A stretch of DNA of 64,000 nt, from contig NZ_JTDW01000007.1 of the NCBI RefSeq assembly GCF_000943565.1, positions 124,001 through 188,000 of the forward strand. The letters run 5' to 3'. Shown here piece after piece: positions 26,070-33,756 of the stretch (its first letter is position 1; each line of letters starts with the position of its first letter). Below the pieces are notes generated by a model that saw only the letters and a list, made by a program, of their open reading frames with translations, was not told the origin of the DNA and ran no database searches. A program made the position numbers and the translations under genes. This DNA comes from Neotamlana sedimentorum. Lineage in GTDB: Bacteria; Bacteroidota; Bacteroidia; Flavobacteriales; Flavobacteriaceae.

Positions 26070-26504
26070 ATGAAGTCTCTCTTTGTCCTAATGTTTACCC
26101 TATTGTTTTTAGGTTGCAGCAGCAATACCGTAAGAAACGAAAACTGTAATTTTTTGCTTGATATTAACGTGAATATAAACATTAATTTAAGTCTTCCGCA
26201 ATACAGCACTCTAGGCTTTGTAGGAAACTCTATTTACATTTCTGGAGTTGGAAACAATGGTGTTATTGTTGCTAATACCGGCTCGAGCTTTATGGCTTGG
26301 GATGCTAGCGACCCTAATTATGTTCCTGGTTCGTGTTCTGCACTAGTGCCAAATGGCTTGTTTGGAACTAACGATTGTGGTAACGGAAATACTTATAATT
26401 TTGTAACAGGTGAAATTAGCGATAATGACGACCCAACTTTAGTTTGCGCTTTAAAAAACTATCGCGTACAGCAAAACGGAAATTCTTTAACTATCTACAA
26501 TTAA
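26070..26504 (+). CDS. Lipoprotein with a degenerate Rieske-like fold
   Basis: 144 residues. A lipoprotein signal ends FLGC16SS. The mature part resembles small flavobacterial Rieske-type lipoproteins: FMAWDASDPNY, a loop with SCSALVPN, then NDCGNGNTYNFVTGE in place of the cluster-binding box, and the closing YRVQQNGNSLTIYN strand. The protein contains no histidine at all, so it cannot hold a normal [2Fe-2S] Rieske cluster. It may be a structural relative that lost its cofactor, or the Cys residues may form disulfides. It is expected on the periplasmic or outer-surface membrane. Tandem promoter elements precede it. Confidence 0.55.
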   Translation: MKSLFVLMFTLLFLGCSSNTVRNENCNFLLDINVNININLSLPQYSTLGFVGNSIYISGVGNNGVIVANTGSSFMAWDASDPNYVPGSCSALVPNGLFGTNDCGNGNTYNFVTGEISDNDDPTLVCALKNYRVQQNGNSLTIYN

Positions 26505-26537
26505 AAAAGCGCAGTCAACTTAAATGTTAACTACGCT
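26503..26537 (-). terminator. Terminator of the thiamine-regulated TonB receptor
   Basis: Arms AAGCGCAGTCAAC and GTTAACTACGCTT pair fully in the minus-strand RNA through two G-U wobbles, followed by a T-run. It lies just after the receptor stop at 26570 and just after the convergent lipoprotein gene. Confidence 0.65.
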
Positions 26538-26569
26538 TCTAACTTCAAAAATAAATTTCTAAACCTAAT

Positions 26570-28702
26570 TTAGAACTTTAAGGTAACACCCATTAAAAAG
26601 TTAATAGTAGCTTGCGGATAATAGCCCTCATAACTCAATGTTGTAGTTTCTCCTGGTACAGACCATGTATCGTCGTAAACTCCAAAATATCCATTAGACA
26701 CATACTCGTTACTAAAAATATTATTGACTAACCCGGTTAGAATAATAGATTTAAATATTTTATTAGGATTGATAATATAGTTTACATTAAAGTCGCTAAT
26801 AAAATAAGCATCTAATTTCGACGATTCCCAATCAATATTACCCATATATTGTTCACCAACGTATTTGTTTAATAAAGATAATTGCAAGCTTTTAGTTGGG
26901 TAAAAATTAAACGCATTACCAATAACCACGTTTGGTGAAAATGAAATATTAGTGTTTCCTAAGTTTACCAATTCACCATCAATAGACGATGTAAAGTCTA
27001 CATTTTTATTGGTACTTAAGGCGACGTTTGTTGTGGTGTTAAAAAAATTGGTAAACTTAATAGTGGCATCGACCTCTAAACCTAGGCGGTAACTTTTACC
27101 ACTGGTTGCTCGAATTGGGCTTCCTACATCGTCTAACTCGCCCGTTAACACCAACTGATTTTGATAAAACATGTAATACAAGTTTGTACTTACTGCAATA
27201 TTTTCGGTGTTGTGTCTCCAACCTAATTCAATATCGTTTAAAGTTTCGTTTTCTGTTACGCCTGCCTCAAAATCGTCACGATTTGGTTCGCGGTTTGCTC
27301 TAGCATAAGACAAGTAATAGTTATTATTTACGTTTGGTTTATAAGTTAAACCCAGTTTAGGATTGAAAAAACTAAAACTAGCATCGGTAACAAACTCTAC
27401 TCTGTCGGAATTTAAACCATCGGTTTCATAATTTACAAAACGACCTTGTAAGTCTACAAAACCAGTAAGTGTTTCAGCTAACTTAAATGTGGCTTTCGAG
27501 AAGATACTAAAATCGCTTTTCTTGGCATCGCCAAAGTAATAATGATCTCTTATTTGTGTGCCATCTGCTAAATCGCTTCCCCAAATAACTTCACCAAAAT
27601 GATCACCGGAGTAGGTATTGTAAGACCCTCCAGAAATTAACTCTAGGCCAGAGTTTTTATACGTTACGTTGGCATTTATTACGTAAAAATGATTATCTAA
27701 CCAACGACGGACAATAACATCGGAACCTTCTTCAATTAAATTAGCAAAATCTTCTGCCGATTCTTCTGGTTTATATTGCTCAAAATAACCTTCGCCTTTC
27801 GTGTAGTTTAAACCAATATTTGTAGACCAGTTGTTATTTATACGCTCGTTCCAGTGTAATTGGTAATGGTTTTGCCAATAATTATCGGTTTCGTTATCGT
27901 AAGTGTACGGATTTTGACGGCGATCTTCAGCTAACTCATCGGCGGTTAAACCATACCAAGCTTGATACGTGTATTCTTTATTCCCAAAAGTTAAAGCTTT
28001 TATTAAAGTATTATCATCTTTATAAATACCTTGTAAGAAATATGATTTTAAATCGGTAAACGCGCGATCTACATAACCATCGGAATAAATTTTTGAGAAA
28101 CGTCCAGAAATTTCGAAATGATCGTTTAATAAGCCAGTGCTTAATTTTACCGTGTGTTTTCTGGTATTATAACTACCGAAACTGTTGGCAATTTCACCTG
28201 AAGCTTCTTCGGAAAAAGCATCGGTAAGCAAGTTTAAACTCGCACCAAAAGCACCTGCCCCATTAGTTGATGTACCAACACCACGCTGCAACTGCAAACT
28301 CTGCGTTGAAGAAGCAAAATCACCTAAATTTACCCAAAATGTACCTTGACTTTCTGGATCGTTATAAGGAATCCCGTTAATGGTTACGTTTACACGAGTT
28401 CCATCCGTACCACGAACACGAATACCACTGTAACCTACACCCGCACCAGCATCGCTAGTAGTTACTACCGAAGGCAAATAGTTTAACAACGTAGGAATAT
28501 CTTGTCCTAAATTACGCTTTTCTAAATCCGCTTTGCTTACATCGGAGTGTGTAATTGGTGAATCGGCATCAACACGTACGGCTCTTACCAAAACTTCGTC
28601 GAGTTTTTGTGTTGTTGTAGAATCTTTTTGGGTTTGATTTTGTTGGGCATTTAAGCCGACTGATAACACTAAAAGCGTTAAAAAAAGAAAAATGTTTTTC
28701 AT
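26570..28702 (-). CDS. TonB-dependent receptor under TPP riboswitch control (probable thiamine receptor)
   Basis: 710 residues. Signal peptide residues 1-19, plug domain about 40-160 with SGIRVRGTDGTRVNVTINGI and the LLTDAF segment, then a 22-strand barrel ending in aromatic-rich strands and final Phe (TLKF). Unlike SusC-type receptors it has no N-terminal carboxypeptidase-like domain. A TPP riboswitch and its terminator hairpin sit in the leader (28846-29024), so expression falls when thiamine pyrophosphate is plentiful. That makes thiamine or a thiamine derivative the expected ligand, taken across the outer membrane with TonB energy. Size, barrel length and riboswitch fit the OMR-type thiamine receptors described for Bacteroidota. 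Confidence 0.88.
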   Translation of the reverse strand: MKNIFLFLTLLVLSVGLNAQQNQTQKDSTTTQKLDEVLVRAVRVDADSPITHSDVSKADLEKRNLGQDIPTLLNYLPSVVTTSDAGAGVGYSGIRVRGTDGTRVNVTINGIPYNDPESQGTFWVNLGDFASSTQSLQLQRGVGTSTNGAGAFGASLNLLTDAFSEEASGEIANSFGSYNTRKHTVKLSTGLLNDHFEISGRFSKIYSDGYVDRAFTDLKSYFLQGIYKDDNTLIKALTFGNKEYTYQAWYGLTADELAEDRRQNPYTYDNETDNYWQNHYQLHWNERINNNWSTNIGLNYTKGEGYFEQYKPEESAEDFANLIEEGSDVIVRRWLDNHFYVINANVTYKNSGLELISGGSYNTYSGDHFGEVIWGSDLADGTQIRDHYYFGDAKKSDFSIFSKATFKLAETLTGFVDLQGRFVNYETDGLNSDRVEFVTDASFSFFNPKLGLTYKPNVNNNYYLSYARANREPNRDDFEAGVTENETLNDIELGWRHNTENIAVSTNLYYMFYQNQLVLTGELDDVGSPIRATSGKSYRLGLEVDATIKFTNFFNTTTNVALSTNKNVDFTSSIDGELVNLGNTNISFSPNVVIGNAFNFYPTKSLQLSLLNKYVGEQYMGNIDWESSKLDAYFISDFNVNYIINPNKIFKSIILTGLVNNIFSNEYVSNGYFGVYDDTWSVPGETTTLSYEGYYPQATINFLMGVTLKF

Positions 28703-28845
28703 CTCGATTAAATAAAAATTAATCGAATAAAAAGAGGTAATTATTCTTTATTGTTAGTAATAAATGATTTGTTGAACGTAAAAACACTTAGTGGAAATTT
28801 AGCTTTAACAATAGCATCATGAAAGATGAACTAATCGCACTCACT

Positions 28846-28868
28846 AAAAATGTCTACTAGACATTTTT
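28846..28868 (-). terminator. Expression-platform hairpin of the TPP riboswitch
   Basis: Arms AAAAATGTCT and AGACATTTTT with a 3 nt loop, ending in T's on the minus strand, 4 bp after the aptamer. It is a plausible regulated terminator before the receptor gene. Confidence 0.55.
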
Positions 28869-28872
28869 TTAA

Positions 28873-29024
28873 CGTTCGCTTCCCTAAACAGCATTACCTG
28901 TTCTAGGTTCATTGGGTATGATCTCAGCCTGAATCTAGTTTACAGTCGCAGTAAAAAGTTAACAGACTACTGAAAACTGCTACTGCTTTCTGAGGACTAG
29001 AAATAGCACCCCTTTATGAGAACG
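28873..29024 (-). ncRNA. TPP riboswitch (THI element)
   Basis: Read on the minus strand, the conserved blocks occur in order: GGGGTGCT (29012-29005), then CTGAGA and ATACCC, TGAACCT, ACAGGTAATGCTG, and TTTAGGGAAGC (to about 28878). Closing stem P1 is formed by CGTTC (29024-29020) and GAACG (28877-28873). A long P3-side insertion is closed by CTAGT and ACTAG. The aptamer lies 170 bp upstream of the TonB receptor start. A -7 element TATCTTTG (29035-29028) ends just before it, so transcription should start at the aptamer. Confidence 0.92.
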
Positions 29025-29027
29025 GCG

Positions 29028-29035
29028 CAAAGATA
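29028..29035 (-). promoter_or_regulatory. -7 element in front of the TPP riboswitch
   Basis: Minus-strand TATCTTTG, exact TAnnTTTG, placing the start of the RNA at the first P1 bases. No -33 TTG at the usual distance. Confidence 0.45.
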
Positions 29036-29111
29036 ATTACGAAATGTTAAATTTTCATAATTTATTTGCTCTTTTTTTCATTTAAGATGATTTTATTTGA
29101 AATCTAACACA

Positions 29112-29519
29112 TTACACATCTGGCTTCTTACGATTGGCTTTTTTTTCGGCATTGCGTTTTTTGTTGTTTAAACGTTTTTTAATAACCGATTTTGGCACTT
29201 TGGTTTTAATACGTTTTTTACGAACTACTAATGACGCTTTTATTAATTCTAAAAAACGTTGCGTTATTATGGCTTTGTTTTTATGCTGACTTCTAGTTTC
29301 GCCGCATTGCAATATTAAAACACCATCGTTGGTTAGTCTGTTTTTAAGCTTTTCTTCGATGCGTAATTTTTGAAGCTCAGTTAAAGCTTGCGACTCTCGT
29401 AAATTAAAGGCCAATTCAATTTTTGAAGACACCTTATTTACATGTTGCCCACCACTACCAGAGCTACGAATAGCTTTAAAAGTGAGTTCTTGTATTAAGG
29501 TGTCTTCATTAATTGCCAC
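29112..29519 (-). CDS. arfB: Alternative ribosome-rescue factor ArfB
   Basis: 135 residues, a codon-independent peptidyl-tRNA hydrolase. The catalytic GGQ is at residues 23-25 in SSGSGGQHVNKV. The C-terminal tail is extremely basic (from about 100, many Lys/Arg), as needed to enter the mRNA channel of stalled ribosomes. The start is GTG at 29519; it overlaps the stop TAG of the DUF4301 gene by one base, so translation is coupled. The codon-recognition domain of release factors is absent. Confidence 0.93.
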   Translation of the reverse strand: MAINEDTLIQELTFKAIRSSGSGGQHVNKVSSKIELAFNLRESQALTELQKLRIEEKLKNRLTNDGVLILQCGETRSQHKNKAIITQRFLELIKASLVVRKKRIKTKVPKSVIKKRLNNKKRNAEKKANRKKPDV

Positions 29520-31066
29520 TATACTTGGTGTACTGGTTTTAGTAAATCGTTTACTGTTTTAACTGGGTTAAAAGTTTCAACAGGAACCTCAACAAAAATA
29601 GAGTTCCAATACGCCATACTACCATTCCAAAGCCCTGGTAATTCTAAGGCTTGAATATCGATACCGTTTTGCGTTTTCATAGTAATAAAAGCTGCCTCAG
29701 GATCAACGTATTGCATTAAATCGAACTTTTCGCCTTTGTAGTTTTTAACACCACAAACTAAATCGGTTGGATTAAAATGTGTTGCGTTTTGCACAATATC
29801 GTTTTGTTGCGAATTTTTCTCATCAATTTGAGCAAATTCCACAACTTGTAACGAGGTATTTCCATCTTTATCTTTAACCCAAAATGGTCCGCCACCTGGC
29901 TCACCTTCATTTTTAACCATTCCGCAAACTCTTATTGGTCGGTTTAAGCGATCTTTTAAATAAGTTACTTTTTCAGCTTTAGAAAAATCGTCAAAGTCAT
30001 CATCTAAAACGACATTAAGTTTACTTTTTATAAACGCAGCAATTTCAAGAAGTTTGGCTTCATCAATAGCTTCACTATCTAAATCGTTTAAATATGCAAA
30101 ACCTTGTTCTTGCGCTTCTAAAAGAACGGCAGCAAGTACTTTTTTATAGTTTGAAATGTCTTTATTCATTTCTAAAACCACGATATTATCAATGTTTTTA
30201 ATGAAAATAATATCGCTATCTAATTCATTTAAATTCTCTAATAACGCGCCATGACCTGCTGGTCTGAATAAAATAGAACCGTCTTCTTTTCTAAAAATTT
30301 CGTTTTTTGTAGTTAAAGCTAAGGTTTCGGTTGCTTGATTTTGATATGAATAAGTTACATTAAAACTAATCCCTGTTTCTGCTTCTAATGCTGTTTTTAC
30401 AGCTTCGAATTCAGCCTTAAAGTATTCGTGATGCTTTTCTGAAACGGTAAAATGTAAATTAGCTTTTCCGTTTGAAGACGCATATATTTTAGATTCCATT
30501 AAATGTTCCTGAAACGGTGTTTTTGCACCTGCTTCATATTTGTGAAACGGCAATAATCCTTTAGGTAAAAAACTATAATTTAAGCCTTCTTCGCTTAAAA
30601 CTGTTTCAACAATTTTATAGCTAGCTTCACTTTCGCTTAAGGCATCAAAATTAGGATTTAATGCTTTAGCTTTTGCCATTACGGTCTCGTAAAATGGAAA
30701 GCCTTCTAACCCATCAAAAAAAGCTTTAATTAGCTTATCGTTATTAGCTTCGGCGTAAGCTTCAACCGTATCGGTTTCTGGATTAAATTTATTTAAAAAC
30801 TGAAACAAAAATTTAAACATACGTGTTGCTGCACCAGAAGCTGGAACAAACTTTAAAATATCTAAACTATCTTGTTTTGCATGATAACTTTCAATTAATT
30901 TTTGCATGTCGTTGTCGTTGTATTTTTCAATACCATGACCAATAGTAGCAGCCGATATTAAATTAGAATACGACATACCATTCTTAATTCGAGATACTTG
31001 AGCTTCAACCTGCTCTAGCGAAATGCCTTTGTTTTTAATTTGATTGAGATCTTTTTCTGTAAACAT
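29519..31066 (-). CDS. DUF4301 protein, nucleotidyltransferase-like
   Basis: 515 residues, soluble. The family is DUF4301 with no assigned activity. Two motifs recall UDP-sugar pyrophosphorylases: SGAATRM at residues 77-83, like the nucleotide-binding G-x-G-T-R-M loop, and RPAGHGALLENLN at 268-280 followed by NIDN at 291-294, like the PPGHGD and metal/sugar-binding segments. I infer a nucleotidyl-transfer fold. It overlaps the NadR-like kinase gene by one base (TAATG) and arfB by one base, so the three are one translational unit. Its place after a transporter and a kinase suggests it acts on the same salvaged compound, but that is inference. Confidence 0.7.
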   Translation of the reverse strand: MFTEKDLNQIKNKGISLEQVEAQVSRIKNGMSYSNLISAATIGHGIEKYNDNDMQKLIESYHAKQDSLDILKFVPASGAATRMFKFLFQFLNKFNPETDTVEAYAEANNDKLIKAFFDGLEGFPFYETVMAKAKALNPNFDALSESEASYKIVETVLSEEGLNYSFLPKGLLPFHKYEAGAKTPFQEHLMESKIYASSNGKANLHFTVSEKHHEYFKAEFEAVKTALEAETGISFNVTYSYQNQATETLALTTKNEIFRKEDGSILFRPAGHGALLENLNELDSDIIFIKNIDNIVVLEMNKDISNYKKVLAAVLLEAQEQGFAYLNDLDSEAIDEAKLLEIAAFIKSKLNVVLDDDFDDFSKAEKVTYLKDRLNRPIRVCGMVKNEGEPGGGPFWVKDKDGNTSLQVVEFAQIDEKNSQQNDIVQNATHFNPTDLVCGVKNYKGEKFDLMQYVDPEAAFITMKTQNGIDIQALELPGLWNGSMAYWNSIFVEVPVETFNPVKTVNDLLKPVHQV

Positions 31067-31635
31067 TAGTTTGTAATTTTTAGAATTTTGTTAATGTGCT
31101 TTACTGCTATTTCTAATCGTTCTGTTTTACTACCTTTTAATAATACGTAAGGGCGATTGTATTTAATTAATGCATCTTGGAATGCCTTAAACATTTTCTC
31201 TCGACGTTCTGGTTTATCGCGCAAATCGTCACCTTCCCAAGGCGTATCAATATAAGTTAAAAAATATAAATTGTAGGTGTTTTGAAGCGCGTATTTTTCT
31301 AAAATAGGGTCGCAACTTCCTACATAATACGCATCAGAATACACTTTAGTTTCCAATAAGTCTGTATCACAAATTAAAACTGAATTGGTTTTTTTAGCCA
31401 GTTCGTTTTCAAGTTCCATTTGTCCGTAAGCAATGGGTAACAAATCGTCTGCCTCACAGGTTTTTCGTTCGTTATTCCATTTATTTTGCAAATACTCGCG
31501 CGCATATTCGGGTACCCAAATAGAGTTGTAATGTCTGGCTAATTGCCTAGACAAAGTTGTTTTTCCAGTGCTTTCGGGCCCAAATAAAACTACTTTTATG
31601 CAGTTTGCGGGTTGTTGTTTAAGTTTTTCTTCCAT
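31066..31635 (-). CDS. NadR-like ATPase/kinase (ribosylnicotinamide kinase family)
   Basis: 189 residues, P-loop kinase. Walker A is GPESTGKT (19-26). The downstream pattern EYAREYL, ICDTDLLETKVYSD and TPWEGDDLRDKPERR follows the ribosylnicotinamide kinase half of NadR. The HTH and NMN adenylyltransferase parts of NadR are missing. It overlaps the PnuC-family transporter gene by 40 bp, so transporter and kinase are produced together. The pair is the classic uptake-and-trap design: the kinase phosphorylates the imported nucleoside-like vitamin. Substrate is nicotinamide riboside by family, or thiamine by the downstream riboswitch. Confidence 0.82.
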   Translation of the reverse strand: MEEKLKQQPANCIKVVLFGPESTGKTTLSRQLARHYNSIWVPEYAREYLQNKWNNERKTCEADDLLPIAYGQMELENELAKKTNSVLICDTDLLETKVYSDAYYVGSCDPILEKYALQNTYNLYFLTYIDTPWEGDDLRDKPERREKMFKAFQDALIKYNRPYVLLKGSKTERLEIAVKHINKILKITN

Positions 31636-32228
31636 GCTTTATAGCCATAAACAGCTATTATTGTAAACACTAAATATTGTAAACTGGTTAAAGTAAAGCC
31701 TTTGTAAAAATACAAGGGCACCGAAATAACATCGCCAATAATCCAGAATATCCAGTTTTCTAATTTTCGTTTAGCCATTAACCACATGCCAACAAAAAAT
31801 ATAGCTGTAGTTAAAGTATCTATATAAGCCACCCAACTGGTCCATTTATTAAAGGCTGTATAAACTAAATAAACAAAAATCAAAGTTGCGAAAAATATAG
31901 TTAAACCTATTTTTTTTTCGTTAAATGTAGTTGTAGAAATTGGAGTAACATGTTCAGCATCAATTTTTTTCGTCCAAATGTACCAACCATAAGCGCTCAT
32001 TATAAAATAGTAAGCATTAATCATCATATCTCCCAACAAGCCCCATTTAGAAAGCAAGTACACAAAAATTACGGTACTAATCATTCCTGTTGGAAACACT
32101 AAAACACTATTTTTTTTAGAGTATAAAACCGATAAAAACCCAAATACAATAGCAATCGCTTCTAAAACTACATCAATGGTTTCATATTCTGCGTATTGTC
32201 CAAACAGGTAATCGAAAATACTAAGCAT
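31596..32228 (-). CDS. PnuC-family vitamin transporter (PnuC/PnuT)
   Basis: 210 residues with seven predicted membrane helices. Family motifs are YGWYIWTKK after helix 3 and NWIFWIIGDVISVPLYFYKG, a substrate-pocket segment, near residue 160. The C-terminus is GYKAWKK. PnuC proteins are facilitators for nicotinamide riboside; in Bacteroidota the PnuT branch, near TPP riboswitch-controlled receptors, carries thiamine. The 3' end overlaps the NadR-like kinase gene by 40 bp. The start lies 4 bp after the GGGP synthase stop. Confidence 0.9.
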   Translation of the reverse strand: MLSIFDYLFGQYAEYETIDVVLEAIAIVFGFLSVLYSKKNSVLVFPTGMISTVIFVYLLSKWGLLGDMMINAYYFIMSAYGWYIWTKKIDAEHVTPISTTTFNEKKIGLTIFFATLIFVYLVYTAFNKWTSWVAYIDTLTTAIFFVGMWLMAKRKLENWIFWIIGDVISVPLYFYKGFTLTSLQYLVFTIIAVYGYKAWKKNLNNNPQTA

Positions 32229-32232
32229 GTGT

Positions 32233-32967
32233 TTATTTTTTTATTTGATTGAAGAAGGCTTCATCTTCCTCAAAAGCAGTTCCAATTACAACCAAATCTG
32301 CTCCTGCAAGATAAGCACTTTCTAATTCATTTTTACTACGAATACCGCCACCAACAATTAAGGGAATGTTAAGATTTGCCTTTACTGTTTTTATAATTTC
32401 TTGTGACACTGGATATTTCGCTCCACTACCTGCCTCTAAGTACACCAATTGCATTCCTAAAAGTTCGGCTGCTTTGGCGGTATTTGTAATTTGATTAATT
32501 GAATTTTGTGAAATAGGCTGAGTGTTTGTTACCCGTTGTACCGCAGTTTCTTTACCGCTTTCAATTAAAATATATCCGGTGGGAATAACTTCTAAATTGG
32601 TGTTTTTTAATTTTGAAACCGCTTCAATATGTTTTCCTATTAAATATTCGGGGTTTCTGCCTGAAATTAAACTTAAAAATAAAAGTCCGTCTGCTTCTTT
32701 AGTTATTTGCGTAACATCACCAGGAAATAAAACGACTGGTAATTTTGTGTGTGTTTTAATCTCCTTAACTAAAACTTGAGTTGCGTGAATCTCTACAGTG
32801 CTGCCTCCTACAAAAATATGAGTAGCAATTGAAGCGTTTACTTTTGCAATAAAACGAGCGGTGTTTTCAATTAAAAACTTATCAGGATCAATTAAAATTG
32901 CAAGTAGTTTGTCTTCTTTAAAAATTGAAGATTTAATGCCGCTTAATATGTTTTTGTTTTCTACCAA
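32233..32967 (-). CDS. Geranylgeranylglyceryl phosphate synthase family protein
   Basis: 244 residues, a TIM barrel. Diagnostic segments are LAILIDPDKF near the N-terminus, FVGGSTVE, PVVLFPGDV and PLIVGGGIRSKNELESA at the C-terminal phosphate site. The family makes the ether bond between a polyprenyl diphosphate and sn-glycerol-1-phosphate in archaea. Bacteroidota members form a separate group with unclear physiological product. The start is TTG at 32967; no ATG is near. It may head a unit with the PnuC-type transporter (5 bp gap), or the neighbourhood is simply compact. Confidence 0.88.
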   Translation of the reverse strand: MVENKNILSGIKSSIFKEDKLLAILIDPDKFLIENTARFIAKVNASIATHIFVGGSTVEIHATQVLVKEIKTHTKLPVVLFPGDVTQITKEADGLLFLSLISGRNPEYLIGKHIEAVSKLKNTNLEVIPTGYILIESGKETAVQRVTNTQPISQNSINQITNTAKAAELLGMQLVYLEAGSGAKYPVSQEIIKTVKANLNIPLIVGGGIRSKNELESAYLAGADLVVIGTAFEEDEAFFNQIKK

Positions 32968-32997
32968 AAATTTGTGAATATCTCTTTAAAATAAGCA

Positions 32998-33624
32998 TTA
33001 CTGTATGGCATAGGCAAAGGTAAATCCTTCAAACTCTAAACACGCTACGTTATAACGGTGTTTTTTATTTTTATAATCTATCCAAGCAATGGTATCGTCT
33101 GTATCCGATGAAAAAGGAATAACCAAACAATGCTGTTTAAAACTTAAACCTGGTGTAGCAAACAATTTATATAACGACTCTTTTACGCACCAAATTTTGG
33201 TTAAATATTGCACGTAATCGTTAGCCGCTTCATTTAAATAATTAATCTCATAATCCACAAATTTATGCGCAATTACTTTTATTTTTTCACGTTGTTTTTC
33301 AATATCTATACCTACAATACCATCACTAATAACTACTGCCGAAAATATAAACGAGTGCGTAATAGAAATTTGTTTACCATCTTTTAAATGTGGCTTTCCG
33401 TGCTGGTCGTAAAACAAATCGGCATCGGTGTAACCAAAAGCTTTTAGCAAATGGCGCACGCTTAAAAAACCACGTTGGTGCAATTCGCTTTTCATACCTA
33501 AAACACGCTTTAAAGTTTCTGGTTTTAGCTCTAAATCTTGTATTAAAAAATCGTACGATTCGGTAATCTTCCAAATTTTAACGGTAGTTTGTGAATTAGG
33601 GCTAATGGTTTTATAAACTGGCAT
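32998..33624 (-). CDS. 4'-phosphopantetheinyl transferase (Sfp type)
   Basis: 208 residues. The signatures are GKPHLKDGKQISITHS, the Mg-binding VGIDIEKQRE and WCVKESLYKLF. It moves phosphopantetheine from CoA to carrier proteins such as ACP. This is the only PPTase gene in the window and may serve fatty-acid synthesis or secondary metabolism. It is divergent from ahcY with 132 bp between, and it lies 30 bp upstream of the GGGP synthase gene on the same strand. Confidence 0.9.
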   Translation of the reverse strand: MPVYKTISPNSQTTVKIWKITESYDFLIQDLELKPETLKRVLGMKSELHQRGFLSVRHLLKAFGYTDADLFYDQHGKPHLKDGKQISITHSFIFSAVVISDGIVGIDIEKQREKIKVIAHKFVDYEINYLNEAANDYVQYLTKIWCVKESLYKLFATPGLSFKQHCLVIPFSSDTDDTIAWIDYKNKKHRYNVACLEFEGFTFAYAIQ

Positions 33625-33647
33625 GTAAAATTGTAAAACTTATTGAT

Positions 33648-33655
33648 TATCTTTG
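33648..33655 (+). promoter_or_regulatory. ahcY -7 element
   Basis: TATCTTTG, exact TAnnTTTG. A TTG at 33631-33633 is somewhat close (14 bp). It gives a leader of about 95 nt before the ATG at 33757. Confidence 0.45.
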
Positions 33656-33756
33656 CACTGCCTATGGCATTTTTAGCATTTTTTGCAAGCGAATTTAACC
33701 AAATTAAGTGCTAAATCCCAAAGGCAAATCAATTAAAAAAATTAGAAAGAAAAAAT

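Noticed and set aside
31066-32967. The TPP riboswitch as direct regulator of the PnuC/kinase genes
   Set aside because: The riboswitch lies downstream of these genes on the same strand and precedes only the TonB receptor; direct cis-control is not possible for the upstream genes.
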